Assembly: GCA_036389675.1 (NCBI GenBank)
Contig: DASVWI010000008.1
Coordinates: 317,228 to 381,227, forward strand
Reading direction: 5' to 3'
Length of the DNA stretch: 64,000 bases
DNA from: DASQYE01 sp036389675
GTDB lineage: Bacteria > Acidobacteriota > Blastocatellia > Pyrinomonadales > Pyrinomonadaceae
In this document: positions 22,297 to 30,993 of the stretch, one piece after another
Numbering within the stretch: the stretch's first letter is position 1
Layout of the letters: each line of letters opens with the position of its first letter
Position numbers and translations under genes: made by a program
The notes under the pieces: model-generated
Told to the model about the DNA's origin: nothing
Seen by the model: the letters and a program-made list of their open reading frames with translations, nothing else
The model's database searches: none

Positions 22297-22869
22297 ATGA
22301 GATTCAAGCTACAAGGTCTGCTCGCTATCACGCTCCTGTGCGCCGTCGGCGCGAGCGTTTTCGTCGCCGCCGCACAGCGGAACAAAGGTCAGGGCTCGAT
22401 CAGCAGCGTCTACACGAATCTTACAGGATGCCGGACGGTCAGTGTTGACCGCGAGTCCGCGAGCTACGTCGAGAGGTGCGCTGGCATCGCCGGCTATAAG
22501 CTCGACGTTGAGACAGGCGACGAGCGCATGTCCATCTCGGTGATTGCGCCCGGCGGTAAAAAGAGTGAATTGAGCTACTGGCAGGTGATTACAAGCGCGT
22601 TCTCCAGCCTCGGCAACAAGGCCGAGTGGCGCGTCCAGAAGGTCGGCGCAAAGACCGTGCCCGTCGCACTGATCGTGCGCGTCAACGCCAGCGAGAATCC
22701 CGAAAATCCGGGGAAGACGACCTCATATCTGGCGGTCGCAAAGATCACTCCGCAGCGGACGTGTGTCACGGACAAGATCGCGCAGGGCGCGCGGGCCAAC
22801 GAGGAAGCACGCCGCGCCGCCGACAGCGCGGCCAGCAAGCCTTGCCTTGAGGATACCCGTCAAGAGTAA
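22297..22869 (+). CDS. Exported protein of unknown function
   Basis: 190 residues from the ATG at 22297, which has a purine-rich ribosome site (GAGAGAAAGGAAG) and begins a signal peptide (LQGLLAITLLCAVGASVFVAAAQ). The mature part holds four cysteines (in GCRTVS, VERCAG, RTCVT and KPCLE) that could form two disulfides, and a soluble alpha/beta core. An open extension to 22189 lacks a signal and is unlikely. It ends 8 bp before the start of the ABC ATPase gene, suggesting coupling. I do not recognise the family. Confidence 0.65.
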   Translation: MRFKLQGLLAITLLCAVGASVFVAAAQRNKGQGSISSVYTNLTGCRTVSVDRESASYVERCAGIAGYKLDVETGDERMSISVIAPGGKKSELSYWQVITSAFSSLGNKAEWRVQKVGAKTVPVALIVRVNASENPENPGKTTSYLAVAKITPQRTCVTDKIAQGARANEEARRAADSAASKPCLEDTRQE

Positions 22870-22876
22870 TTTTCAA

Positions 22877-23971
22877 GTGTCTTTCCTCTCTCTCCAAAAC
22901 ATCTCGAAGCGCTACGGCACGACGCTGGCCGTCGCAGACCTTTCGCTTGTCGTCGAGCGCGGAGAATTCTTCGGGCTGCTCGGCCCGTCGGGCTGCGGAA
23001 AGACGACGACCCTGAGGATGCTCGCCGGTCTGGAAAAGCCGGACGCTGGCGTGATCGAATTCGACGGCGCGGATATCACGGAGCGCTCGCCGGAGCATCG
23101 CGGCTTCGGGATGGTCTTTCAGAACTACGCGCTCTTCCCTCACCTGAACGTTTTCGAGAATGTCGCCTTCGGCCTGCGCGCGCGCCGTCGCCCGAAAGCG
23201 GAAGTGAGCGAGCGCGTCTCAAGCGCGCTTGCGCTCGTGCAGCTTCCGGGCTACGAGCGAAGACGCATTGACGAGCTGTCGGGCGGGCAGCAGCAACGCG
23301 TGGCGATTGCGCGCGCCATCGCCATCGAGCCAGCCCTGCTGCTCTTTGACGAGCCGCTCTCGAATCTGGATGTCGCCCTCAGGGAAGAGACGCGCGAGGA
23401 GCTGCGCGAGCTGGTCGAGCGACTCGGCCTGACAGCCGTTTACGTGACGCACGATCAGGAGGAAGCCTTCGCGCTCTGCGACCGCATCAGCGTGATGAGC
23501 GACGGTCAAGTGCTGCAAACAGGTGCGCCGCGCGAGCTTTACGAGCGGCCCACGCAAATCTTCGTCGCGCGTTTTCTGGGGCGCAACAACCTGATCACGG
23601 CCCGCCGCCTCTCGTCCGGCGACGAGGCCGTGGGCCGCTTCGTCACGATTGACGGCGGCCACACCTTAAGCGCTTCGGCCCCGCGCCTGTCGTTACCGCC
23701 GATCAATAAAAACTGTACGCTGGCGGTGCGTCCGGAACATCTATCCGTCAGCAAGGCGAGCGATGAGCAGCCGCCAGACAACGCTTCGAACACCCTGCGC
23801 GCTCACATTCGGGCGATCAACTTTTCCGGCGCAACCACCGGCGTCAGGCTGGACGCCGGCGGGCTCACTCTGGAAGCTCTGGTGCTTCAGCTCGACGGTC
23901 TCTCTGCCGGCGATGCCTGCCTCGTGCATCTCCCGCCCGAGCGCATCAGTATTCTTAAGGATGAAGGATGA
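22877..23971 (+). CDS. ABC importer ATP-binding protein (iron/spermidine/thiamine class)
   Basis: A 364-residue ATPase: Walker A GPSGCGKTT (37-45), Q-loop FQNYALFPHLNV, signature LSGGQQQRV (134-142), Walker B LLLFDEPLSNLD, H-loop VTHDQEEA, then a C-terminal TOBE-type regulatory region (LAVRPEHLSVS). The GTG at 22877 gives the standard N-terminus SFLSLQNISKRYG; the longer frame from 22763 is only overlap with the previous gene. The last residues Leu-Lys-Asp-Glu-Gly and the stop are inside repeat A5, which also encodes the start of the permease (ATGA overlap). It powers the adjacent permease. Confidence 0.93.
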   Translation: MSFLSLQNISKRYGTTLAVADLSLVVERGEFFGLLGPSGCGKTTTLRMLAGLEKPDAGVIEFDGADITERSPEHRGFGMVFQNYALFPHLNVFENVAFGLRARRRPKAEVSERVSSALALVQLPGYERRRIDELSGGQQQRVAIARAIAIEPALLLFDEPLSNLDVALREETREELRELVERLGLTAVYVTHDQEEAFALCDRISVMSDGQVLQTGAPRELYERPTQIFVARFLGRNNLITARRLSSGDEAVGRFVTIDGGHTLSASAPRLSLPPINKNCTLAVRPEHLSVSKASDEQPPDNASNTLRAHIRAINFSGATTGVRLDAGGLTLEALVLQLDGLSAGDACLVHLPPERISILKDEG

Positions 23972-24067
23972 AGGATGAAATAAAAACATCAAAGAGGTTG
24001 AGGCATTCTTCTCGCCCGGCGGCCCTCATCCCTTCTTTCATCCTTCATCCTTCCGCCTTCATCCTTT
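23957..24067. repeat. GGATGAA heptamer inverted repeat, copy A5
   Basis: A 111-bp element. Apart from one fewer heptamer and two base changes it is identical to copy A6 at 25689-25806, and together they bracket the permease gene as direct repeats. It encodes the end of the ATPase and the first 30 or so codons of the permease. Confidence 0.95.
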
Positions 24068-25710
24068 TCCTGATCGTCGCGCTGGTGCTTCTGTACGGCG
24101 TCGTCTATCCGAACATCTACGTTATCTTTGCCACACTCAGGCAAGGCGACTCGTCCGGGGGCTTGCTGGATATTTTATTGCGTCGTGCCGTGCTGGAATC
24201 TGCGGCGACGAGCGTTTGGCTTTCGACGCTGACCGTGCTGCTGTGCGCGATTGTCGGCGTTCCGCTGGCTTTCCTTTTCGAGAGGTATGCCTTCCCGGCG
24301 CGGCGCGTGTTCGGGACACTGGCGGCGCTGCCGCTTGTCCTGCCCCCGCTTGTCGGCACGGTCGCTTTCATCTTTCTCTGCGGCGAGTCGGGCATTCTGG
24401 CGCGCACAGTCCAGTGGGCATTCGGCCTGCAGCGTGCGCCGTGGTCGCTGCGCGGGTGGGCGGCGCTGCTCCTTTTTCACACCTACACGATGTACCCGTT
24501 CTTTTACGTGCTGACGGGAGCGGGCCTGCGGCGCATCGATGCCGGGCTGGCCGAGGCCGCGCGCAGCCTCGGCGCTCGCCCCGCGCGCGTGATCTTCAGT
24601 GTGCTGCTGCCGCAGCTGACGCCCTCGCTGATCGCCGCAGCGCTCCTGACGTTTATGACCTCAATGGCATCCTTCAGCGCGCCGCTGCTGTTCGGCGGAG
24701 ACGTGCGGCCTCTGACGCTTGAGATTTACAGCGCGCGCCAGCGCGGCGATGTCCGAGTCGCGCTCGTCGAAACCGTCCTGCTGGCTTTGATCTCGCTCTG
24801 TGCCCTTCTCTTCTTTCAGCGTTATGAAGGGACGCGCAGGTTCGCCGCCGCCGCGCTCAAGGGAGCGACGAAGAGGCGCGAGGCGCTCACGACCGGAAGG
24901 GCGCGCGTGCTGGCCGTAGTGGTCGGCACTCTCTTTACGATCCTGTTGACGCTGCCCGTCGCCACGCTGGTGCTAGTCAGCTTCGCACGCGACGGGCAGT
25001 GGACGACGGAGACTCTGCCGCCCTCCTACACGCTCTCTAACTACGCGCGCATCTTCGTTGACGCGGACAGGCTGGACGTGATCGTTAATAGTTTGACGAT
25101 GAGCGGGCTGGCGGCCTTGGCGGCGCTCGTGTGGAGCTTCTGCGTAACGTCGCTCGTCGCGGGTAAGCGTCGGGTCGTCTGGCAGCGCGTGGTCTCGCTG
25201 CTGATACTGGTTCCGTGGGCGCTGCCCGGCACAGTGGTGGCCGTCGCCATCGCAGAAAGTTATGGTGGGCCAAACATCCTGACCGGCTCGTGGGTGCTGG
25301 TCGGAACCTTCTGGATTCTGCCGGTGATCTACTTTCTACGCTTCATGCCGCTGGTCGTGCGAGCCTTGCAGGCGAGCGTCGAGCAGATGGACCCGGCGCT
25401 GGAAGAAGCCGCCGGGTCGCTGGGCGCAAGCTGGTGGCGGCGCTTTCTTCGCGTGCGTCTGCCGCTGGTCTGGCCGGGCGCTCTCGCCGGGACGCTTCTG
25501 GCGTTCGTCATCGCGCTCGGCGAATACGTGGCGAGCGTGCTGGTCTTTGTCCCGCGCAACCGACCCATTTCGATTGCCATCGCGGGCGAGCTGCGCGACT
25601 TCAATCTCGGAACAGCCGCCGCCTACGGTGTGCTGCTCATCCTGATGATCGCCGCCAGCATGATCATCGCCACACGGCTTGAGAAGCAAAGGATGAAGGA
25701 TGAAGGATGA
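23968..25710 (+). CDS. Fused ABC importer permease (two MetI-like domains)
   Basis: A 580-residue inner-membrane protein with two permease domains in tandem, as in FbpB/ThiP-type importers. Each half has the EAA loop that contacts the ATPase: AEAARSLGARPARVIFSVLL in the first and EEAAGSLGASWWRRFLRVRL in the second. About twelve membrane helices are visible. Its start ATG overlaps the ATPase stop. Residues 1 to about 33 (MKDEIKTSK...FILHPSAFIL) are encoded by repeat A5 and run straight into the first helix, so part of that helix is repeat-derived; no later in-frame ATG precedes the helix. The C-terminus Met-Lys-Asp-Glu-Gly and stop lie in repeat A6. Confidence 0.92.
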   Translation: MKDEIKTSKRLRHSSRPAALIPSFILHPSAFILFLIVALVLLYGVVYPNIYVIFATLRQGDSSGGLLDILLRRAVLESAATSVWLSTLTVLLCAIVGVPLAFLFERYAFPARRVFGTLAALPLVLPPLVGTVAFIFLCGESGILARTVQWAFGLQRAPWSLRGWAALLLFHTYTMYPFFYVLTGAGLRRIDAGLAEAARSLGARPARVIFSVLLPQLTPSLIAAALLTFMTSMASFSAPLLFGGDVRPLTLEIYSARQRGDVRVALVETVLLALISLCALLFFQRYEGTRRFAAAALKGATKRREALTTGRARVLAVVVGTLFTILLTLPVATLVLVSFARDGQWTTETLPPSYTLSNYARIFVDADRLDVIVNSLTMSGLAALAALVWSFCVTSLVAGKRRVVWQRVVSLLILVPWALPGTVVAVAIAESYGGPNILTGSWVLVGTFWILPVIYFLRFMPLVVRALQASVEQMDPALEEAAGSLGASWWRRFLRVRLPLVWPGALAGTLLAFVIALGEYVASVLVFVPRNRPISIAIAGELRDFNLGTAAAYGVLLILMIAASMIIATRLEKQRMKDEG

Positions 25711-25806
25711 AGGATGAAATAAAAACATCAAAGAGGTTGAAGCATTCTTCTCACCCGGCGGCCCTCATCCCTTCTTTCATCCTTCATCCTTCCGCCTTCA
25801 TCCTTT
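25689..25806. repeat. GGATGAA heptamer inverted repeat, copy A6
   Basis: A 118-bp element, near-identical direct copy of A5 with one additional GGATGAA unit. It carries the permease stop codon and ends just before the stop of the convergent lipoprotein gene. Confidence 0.95.
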
Positions 25807-25807
25807 C

Positions 25808-26395
25808 TCATTTGTTGGCGTTGTCGCCCTGAAACTTGTCCTTGTTTTCGGCGCGCACTTTCTCGGCCCTGTCGGACAGCTGCTTGGCCTCGTTTTCAAG
25901 TTTGGTGTAGCGTTCCTTATTATCCTTGATCTTCTGGCTCAAAGCCTGCGCGTCGTCGCTGTCGAGGATGGCCTGCGGCATCGAGCGGGCGGCCTCCATC
26001 TGCTCGGCGTTCTTATTGAACTCCTGCGACTTGAGCGAGAGGTACTCGGCAAACTTGTCATTGATCTTAAGCTTGCTGGCCTCCTCGAACTTCTTGGCGG
26101 CTTCGCGGAACTTCTCGGCGGCTTGAGTAAATCCGTCTATCGCTTCCTTGACCCTCGTCTTGAGACGTTCCTTATCTTCCTCGAAGCTGTCTCCCTTGAT
26201 CTCGTCGAAAATCTGGTCGTTCTTCCGGCTGGCTTCGACGGCGGTCTTATTGCCCGCCTCAATCGCCGTGTTCGCCTCGCTGACCAGCTTGTTGGCCTTG
26301 TCCGTCTCATTGCCGCCCGTCGAGCTGCATGCCAGCACAAAGCCGACCAGCAGCATGAGTGCGAGAATCGTATTCTGTTTTGTCCGGGGGTTCAT
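25808..26395 (-). CDS. Coiled-coil lipoprotein of unknown function
   Basis: A 195-residue protein with a lipoprotein signal (LALMLLVGFVLAC, Cys23 lipidated), then a Ser/Thr/Gly linker and about 165 residues of nearly continuous charged helix (for example FTQAAEKFREAAKKFEEASKL). The heptad pattern suggests a coiled coil or helical bundle anchored in the envelope. The sequence is rich in Lys, Glu and Ala and has no other Cys. Its stop is two bases from repeat A6. It stands alone and no function can be assigned. Confidence 0.7.
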   Translation of the reverse strand: MNPRTKQNTILALMLLVGFVLACSSTGGNETDKANKLVSEANTAIEAGNKTAVEASRKNDQIFDEIKGDSFEEDKERLKTRVKEAIDGFTQAAEKFREAAKKFEEASKLKINDKFAEYLSLKSQEFNKNAEQMEAARSMPQAILDSDDAQALSQKIKDNKERYTKLENEAKQLSDRAEKVRAENKDKFQGDNANK

Positions 26396-26627
26396 AGGTT
26401 TCCTACCTTTGGAGTCAGGGATTGGTTGAACGAGCGGTTGAATATAGCACGTTCGCGAGCCCGAACAATACGCCGCTCCGTGAATGATTAAAGGAAGCCT
26501 GACGGGCCGTCCCGGTCTGGCGCGTGGCTACAGCTTTTCTCTTCGAGACTGTATATTTAAGTGGTCGCAGCCCGCTTACGTTTTCGGTAGAGTAGATGTC
26601 AGGAATTTTTCTTTGTGGAGTTCTTCG

Positions 26628-29204
26628 GTGAGTGACATTAATCTTTTAAAGCAAGACCGGCGGCTTCGCTTGCTGCGAGCCTTCTTCTTCATCATCGCGA
26701 TGGGCGTCGCGCTCTTTGCCGCACCCACGGCGTATGGACAGGGGCAAGCTGCAGCGACCGCCGACGCTGATGAGGAGACGGGCGATGCCGCCATCCAACA
26801 GTCGCTGATTGATCTGACGAACCCTCTGACGGTGATGTGCGTCGCCGCGCACCCGGACGACGAGGACGGGGCGACCCTGACGGTCTTGCGGCGCAAATAC
26901 GGTGTGCATACGGTGACGGTCTTTTCCACCTACGGCGAAGGCGGGCAGAACGCCATTGGCCCGGAGCTTTATGAAGAGCTGGGCGCAATCCGCGCGCGCG
27001 AGACTGTCGCGGCCTCCAGGGTGCAGGGCTCTGAGCCATACTTTCTGGGCCTGCGCGATTTCGGCTTCTCGAAATCTGCGGAAGAGGCTCTGCGCGTCTG
27101 GGGACATGAGGAAGCGCTGCGGCGTCTGGTCCTACAGATTCGACGCTTGCGCCCGGACGTAATCATCACCAACCATGACACAGTGAGCGGCCACGGCCAT
27201 CATCAGGCGACGGGCCGTCTGGTGCTTGAAGCCTTCGACGCGGCGGCAGACCCTTCGCGCTTTCCCGAACAGCTACGCGAGAGCGGCGTCGAGACGTGGC
27301 AACCGCAGAGGCTCTTCGTCCGCTACAGTTTTGAGGGCGGGGCGGACGCCAAGGCCGCCGAAGAGGAGGCCGAGCGCAAGGGTTTGATCGTCTCCATCAC
27401 CCCGAACGAGCGCGACCCCGCTCGCGGCATCACCTATGCTGAGCAGGCCCTGCGCGCGCTCCGCCGTCATGCCACGCAAGGCCCCTGGCCCACCGTCGTG
27501 CCCGCCGGGTGGACGCGCGCCATACGCTATCGCCTCGCGCGCACGGCGCAGGGCAGCGCGCCGCTCCCGCCCAATGCGCTCACGCTGACCAGCGGCCTGA
27601 CTTTGCCCGAAGCTATTGCGGGCCAGTTGATGCCGCTCGCGGCAAAGGCCCTGCTGCCCCTCTACCTAGCCAACAGGCGCAACATGGAAAGCCTGCTCGA
27701 CGCGCTCGTCGCGCTACGCAAGAATGGTCTCTTCGCAGCTTCCGCCGGGGTGGAGGACGCGCCGCGCTTTCGCCTGATGACGGCGCGGCTTGACCGCGCG
27801 CTGGCGCTGGCGAGCGGAATCCGCGTCGGGATTGCGCCGCGAGAGGAAGTGCTCGTGCCGGACACCACGACCGGCTTTGCCATCAACATCTCGAACGGGT
27901 CCAGGAGCGGGGCGCGTATCACCGAGATGGATTTCGAGGACTTGAAGTATGAGAGCGGAATCGAGACGCCTCAAATGCTCGCGCCCGGTGCTATCCTGAA
28001 TGTGACGGCCAGCACTTACGTTCCGCGCGATGCCCCCCACAGCGTTCCGCACGCGGCCCATCTCTATGACGGGCTGCTCTTCGGTCATCAGTTCGGCGTG
28101 CGCGTCCACGTAGAGGTCGGCGGCGCGAGCTTCCCCGTCATCGCCCGCACGCGCATGGATGTCGCGCCCGCAGTCGAGATCGTTAAGCTCACGCCGTCGC
28201 CCGTGGTGCTCACCCCGGCGACCATCAACCGTGAGATGAGTTTCAATCTAAGGCTCAGGAGTCACCGCCGCGAACCCTTCAAAGGATTCCTCACGGTAGC
28301 CGTTCCCACCAACCAGCTTATCGAGATGGGCCAGAAAGTCTCGCTCCGGCCCGGCGAGACGCAAGACCTCATACTGAAATCGAATATCGTCCATGTGGAT
28401 TACAAAAAGCGCGCTCCGCCAGCGTCCTTAGACCCCTTGCAGCTCTCGCTGCTTCAGGACAATCTTCCAGACCCCGTGGCGTGGCAATCCGTCGAGGTGA
28501 TCTACAGCGATGCGCGCGTCGTGCCGGGCCTTCGCGTCGGCTATGTGCCCAGCTTTGACGAGACGCTCAGGAACGCGCTCGCCGCGCTCGGCGTTGAGAG
28601 CCACGAGCTGACGATCAATGAAGTCAGGAAGAGCGACCTGAGCCGCTACGATACGATCATTATCGACAACCGTGGCTATCAGGCACACCCGGAGCTCGTC
28701 GCCTCCAACGCGCGGCTGCTCGATTTCGCGCGCGCGGGCGGCACGCTCGTCGTCCTTTATCACAAGACGAACGAGTGGAATCCAGACCCGCAGAAAAACC
28801 GCCCGCAGCTTGCTCCCTACCCTTTCACGCTCGGCAACTCTCGCGTGACGGACGAGAACGCGGCCATCACTTTCACAGACCCGCAACACGCGCTCTTACG
28901 CGTGCCCAATACCATCACCGCCGAAGATTTTCGGGGCTGGGTACAGGAGCGCGGGCTCTACTATCCGAAGGATTGGGACGCGCAGTACAGCGCGCCCTTC
29001 GCCGCAAACGATGCCGGCGAGCCCTCTCTTCGCGGCGGGCTGCTGGCGGCTGATTACGGGCGCGGGCGCTATATCTATACGAGCATGGTCTGGTACAGGC
29101 AATTGCGCGCAGGCGTGCCCGGCGCTTACCGAGTGTTCGCCAACATCATCAGCTACGGCCACGCGCCCGGGGAGAGACAAAGAGGGCGCGCCGCGAGACG
29201 TTGA
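26628..29204 (+). CDS. Exported PIG-L family deacetylase with C-terminal extension
   Basis: PIG-L/LmbE enzymes are Zn-dependent N-acetylglucosaminyl-type deacetylases. After a signal sequence (LLRAFFFIIAMGVALFAA, cut near AYG), the AHPDDED motif (His75, Asp77, Asp78) and the later VSGHGHHQATGR motif provide the metal site. The domain ends near residue 280; a further 550 residues follow with a beta-rich region and, around LRVGYVPSFDETLRNAL, a GATase-like or ThuA-like segment ending in a short DYGRGRYIYTSMVW strand. The GTG at 26628 has TGGAG upstream; the frame is open to 26484, but that part has no signal. The substrate is probably an envelope glycan or glycoconjugate. Confidence 0.88.
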   Translation: MSDINLLKQDRRLRLLRAFFFIIAMGVALFAAPTAYGQGQAAATADADEETGDAAIQQSLIDLTNPLTVMCVAAHPDDEDGATLTVLRRKYGVHTVTVFSTYGEGGQNAIGPELYEELGAIRARETVAASRVQGSEPYFLGLRDFGFSKSAEEALRVWGHEEALRRLVLQIRRLRPDVIITNHDTVSGHGHHQATGRLVLEAFDAAADPSRFPEQLRESGVETWQPQRLFVRYSFEGGADAKAAEEEAERKGLIVSITPNERDPARGITYAEQALRALRRHATQGPWPTVVPAGWTRAIRYRLARTAQGSAPLPPNALTLTSGLTLPEAIAGQLMPLAAKALLPLYLANRRNMESLLDALVALRKNGLFAASAGVEDAPRFRLMTARLDRALALASGIRVGIAPREEVLVPDTTTGFAINISNGSRSGARITEMDFEDLKYESGIETPQMLAPGAILNVTASTYVPRDAPHSVPHAAHLYDGLLFGHQFGVRVHVEVGGASFPVIARTRMDVAPAVEIVKLTPSPVVLTPATINREMSFNLRLRSHRREPFKGFLTVAVPTNQLIEMGQKVSLRPGETQDLILKSNIVHVDYKKRAPPASLDPLQLSLLQDNLPDPVAWQSVEVIYSDARVVPGLRVGYVPSFDETLRNALAALGVESHELTINEVRKSDLSRYDTIIIDNRGYQAHPELVASNARLLDFARAGGTLVVLYHKTNEWNPDPQKNRPQLAPYPFTLGNSRVTDENAAITFTDPQHALLRVPNTITAEDFRGWVQERGLYYPKDWDAQYSAPFAANDAGEPSLRGGLLAADYGRGRYIYTSMVWYRQLRAGVPGAYRVFANIISYGHAPGERQRGRAARR

Positions 29205-29265
29205 CGAGAGCGCGCCCCCCGGCTTTGAGACTCTGCAATGGTCTCGCAGGCGTATGAGACGAGCA

Positions 29266-30261
29266 ATGAAAAAAGTATTGGTCGCTTTATTCATCTGTTT
29301 CGGCGCGCTCATCCATCCGTGCCACGGGCAGGAGCAGCAGCGGGAGGCGGGCACACTCCTGCCCGTGCGGCAGAACGGCAAGTGGGGCTACATCGACCGC
29401 AGGGGCGGGATGGTCATCGCCCCGCAATACGATGACGCGTGGGATTTTTCGGAGGGACTCGCCTACGTCCGCACAGGCAGCAGGCGCGCCGTCATTGATC
29501 GGACGGGCAAGGTGGTGATAGAGCTTCAGCAGGTTGACTTCGCCGGTCGCTTCTCCGAGGGCCTTGCTGCCGTGCAGACGAGCGGGGCCAATCCGCGTCG
29601 CGGCTTTATTGATAAAGAAGGCAGGCTCGTCATCGCCCCGCAGTTTGATTCGGTCGAGACGTTCGAGAATGGTCTCGCCGTCATGATGATCGACCGCAAG
29701 TACGGCTTCGTCGATAAGACAGGCAGAATCATTATCCCCCCGCGCTTTGATAAGGCCTTCAATTTCCACGAGGGCCTCGCCCTCATCGTCGTGGACGACC
29801 GGCACGGCTTCATAGACAGGAAGGGCAAGGTCGTCATCCGCCCGCAGTACTTCAACGCCTTTCACTTCTCGGACGGATTGGCTAACGTCAAGATCGGCGA
29901 AAAATACGGCTACATCAACAGGGCCGGGAAGGTCGTCATCGAGCCGCGCTTCTACTACGCGGGGATTTTCAAAGAGGGGCTGGCGACCATCATCGTCGAC
30001 AATAAGTTCGGCTACATCAACAAGCGCGCCGAGGTCGTCATCCGCCCGCAGTTCGACTGGTCGCAGAACTTCTCGGAAGGTCTGGCGCTCGTCAAAGGCG
30101 GAGGCAAATATGGCTACATCGATAAGACGGGCGCGCTCGTCATCGCGCCGCAATTCGACAAGGCGCTGGATTTCAGCGACGGCATCGCCAAGGTCTGGGT
30201 CGGCGGCAAGATGGGCTACATAGACAAGACCGGAAACTACGTCTGGAAGCCGACGAAGTAG
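29266..30261 (+). CDS. Exported WG-repeat protein
   Basis: 331 residues from ATG 29266 with a signal peptide (VLVALFICFGALIHPCHG). Eight full and one partial WG/KWG-type repeats follow, each about 36 residues with the pattern G-K-x-GYIDK-x-GK-x-VI-x-PQFD-x-x-x-x-FSEGLA-x-V. The repeats are well conserved (KYGFVDKTGRIIIPPRFD, KYGYIDKTGALVIAPQFD), indicating recent duplication or selection. WG repeats are beta-rich and are thought to mediate binding at the cell surface; no enzymatic domain is present. ATG 29254 is an alternative start. The upstream open frame from 29011 overlaps the PIG-L gene and is not credible. Confidence 0.9.
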   Translation: MKKVLVALFICFGALIHPCHGQEQQREAGTLLPVRQNGKWGYIDRRGGMVIAPQYDDAWDFSEGLAYVRTGSRRAVIDRTGKVVIELQQVDFAGRFSEGLAAVQTSGANPRRGFIDKEGRLVIAPQFDSVETFENGLAVMMIDRKYGFVDKTGRIIIPPRFDKAFNFHEGLALIVVDDRHGFIDRKGKVVIRPQYFNAFHFSDGLANVKIGEKYGYINRAGKVVIEPRFYYAGIFKEGLATIIVDNKFGYINKRAEVVIRPQFDWSQNFSEGLALVKGGGKYGYIDKTGALVIAPQFDKALDFSDGIAKVWVGGKMGYIDKTGNYVWKPTK

Positions 30262-30294
30262 ATACTCGACGTGAGATGAAAGGGGACGCTGCGG

Positions 30295-30477
30295 GTGCGC
30301 TTACTGCTTTTACTTGTCTCTCTGCTCATCAGGATTATTTACTGGCTCAGAAAACTCTTACTGAAAAAGAGGCTCAGTGAGGGTCTCGGGCGAGAAGTGA
30401 CAGACGAAGAGCTAACTTCCATCTCCGCGTGGATGCAAGCCTCTGAGAAAGACTCTTCCATTCAGAAACAGAAGTGA
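30295..30477 (+). CDS. Small protein with N-terminal membrane helix
   Basis: A 60-residue frame from GTG 30295 with AAAGGGG about 10 nt upstream. The N-terminus is a compact hydrophobic helix (RLLLLLVSLLIRIIYWL), then a basic stretch (RKLLLKKR) and an acidic/polar tail. It starts 33 bp after the WG-repeat gene on the same strand, so it may be the end of the same transcript. No family recognised; it may also be non-coding. Confidence 0.45.
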   Translation: MRLLLLLVSLLIRIIYWLRKLLLKKRLSEGLGREVTDEELTSISAWMQASEKDSSIQKQK

Positions 30478-30493
30478 ACCCCCCTCGCGTCGA

Positions 30494-30976
30494 TTAACTT
30501 TCCAGTCTGGCGCGCGCGCGTTCGAGAAAAGTCCTGATCATGGTGGCGACGTGCTTCTGCATCTCGGCGCTGATGCGGCTTTCGCCGACGAGGCCCGCGA
30601 GCATGTGAAGCTCTCTGGCGTGCTCGCGGCGCATCTCCACGCGCTGGATGATACGCACAAGGGTCTTTGCCCCCTGCTCTTCAAAGATGGCCGCGTAGCG
30701 CAGGAAGTTTTTCCTCTCGGTCGCGGCTGGCGACCACTCTATGCGATTGGCCTCGTCTTCCGTGCGCTCGACGGCGAAGGCCGCGCGCATGGAGCCCAGC
30801 ATGGGCACGTCTGCGCGCACCATCCAACGCATGATGCCGTTGGCTTCGCTCTTGATGCCCTCGATGCCCGGCATCAAGTCCGCGATGTTCCGCAGGTTAT
30901 TAAAGAACTCGCGCGCCCGCTCTATACTGGTCTTAAGCTCGATCTGCTCGCTGTATTCTGCCTTGATCTTGAACAT
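30494..30976 (-). CDS. SRPBCC/START-like domain protein
   Basis: A 160-residue protein with the helix-grip pattern of SRPBCC proteins: an N-terminal strand, ARE-FFNNLRNIADLMPGIEGI, then strands (GIMRWMVRADVP, AAFAVERTEDEANRIEWSP) and a long C-terminal helix. Similar proteins bind lipids or assist coenzyme handling. It begins 17 bp after the M14 peptidase gene on the same strand, so both are probably one transcript. No signal peptide. The ligand is unknown. Confidence 0.7.
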   Translation of the reverse strand: MFKIKAEYSEQIELKTSIERAREFFNNLRNIADLMPGIEGIKSEANGIMRWMVRADVPMLGSMRAAFAVERTEDEANRIEWSPAATERKNFLRYAAIFEEQGAKTLVRIIQRVEMRREHARELHMLAGLVGESRISAEMQKHVATMIRTFLERARARLES

Positions 30977-30993
30977 GCTTCATCCTTGGTTTT

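Noticed and set aside
23957..25806. CRISPR array
   Set aside because: Units are 7 bp in inverted arrays without regular 30-40-bp spacers.
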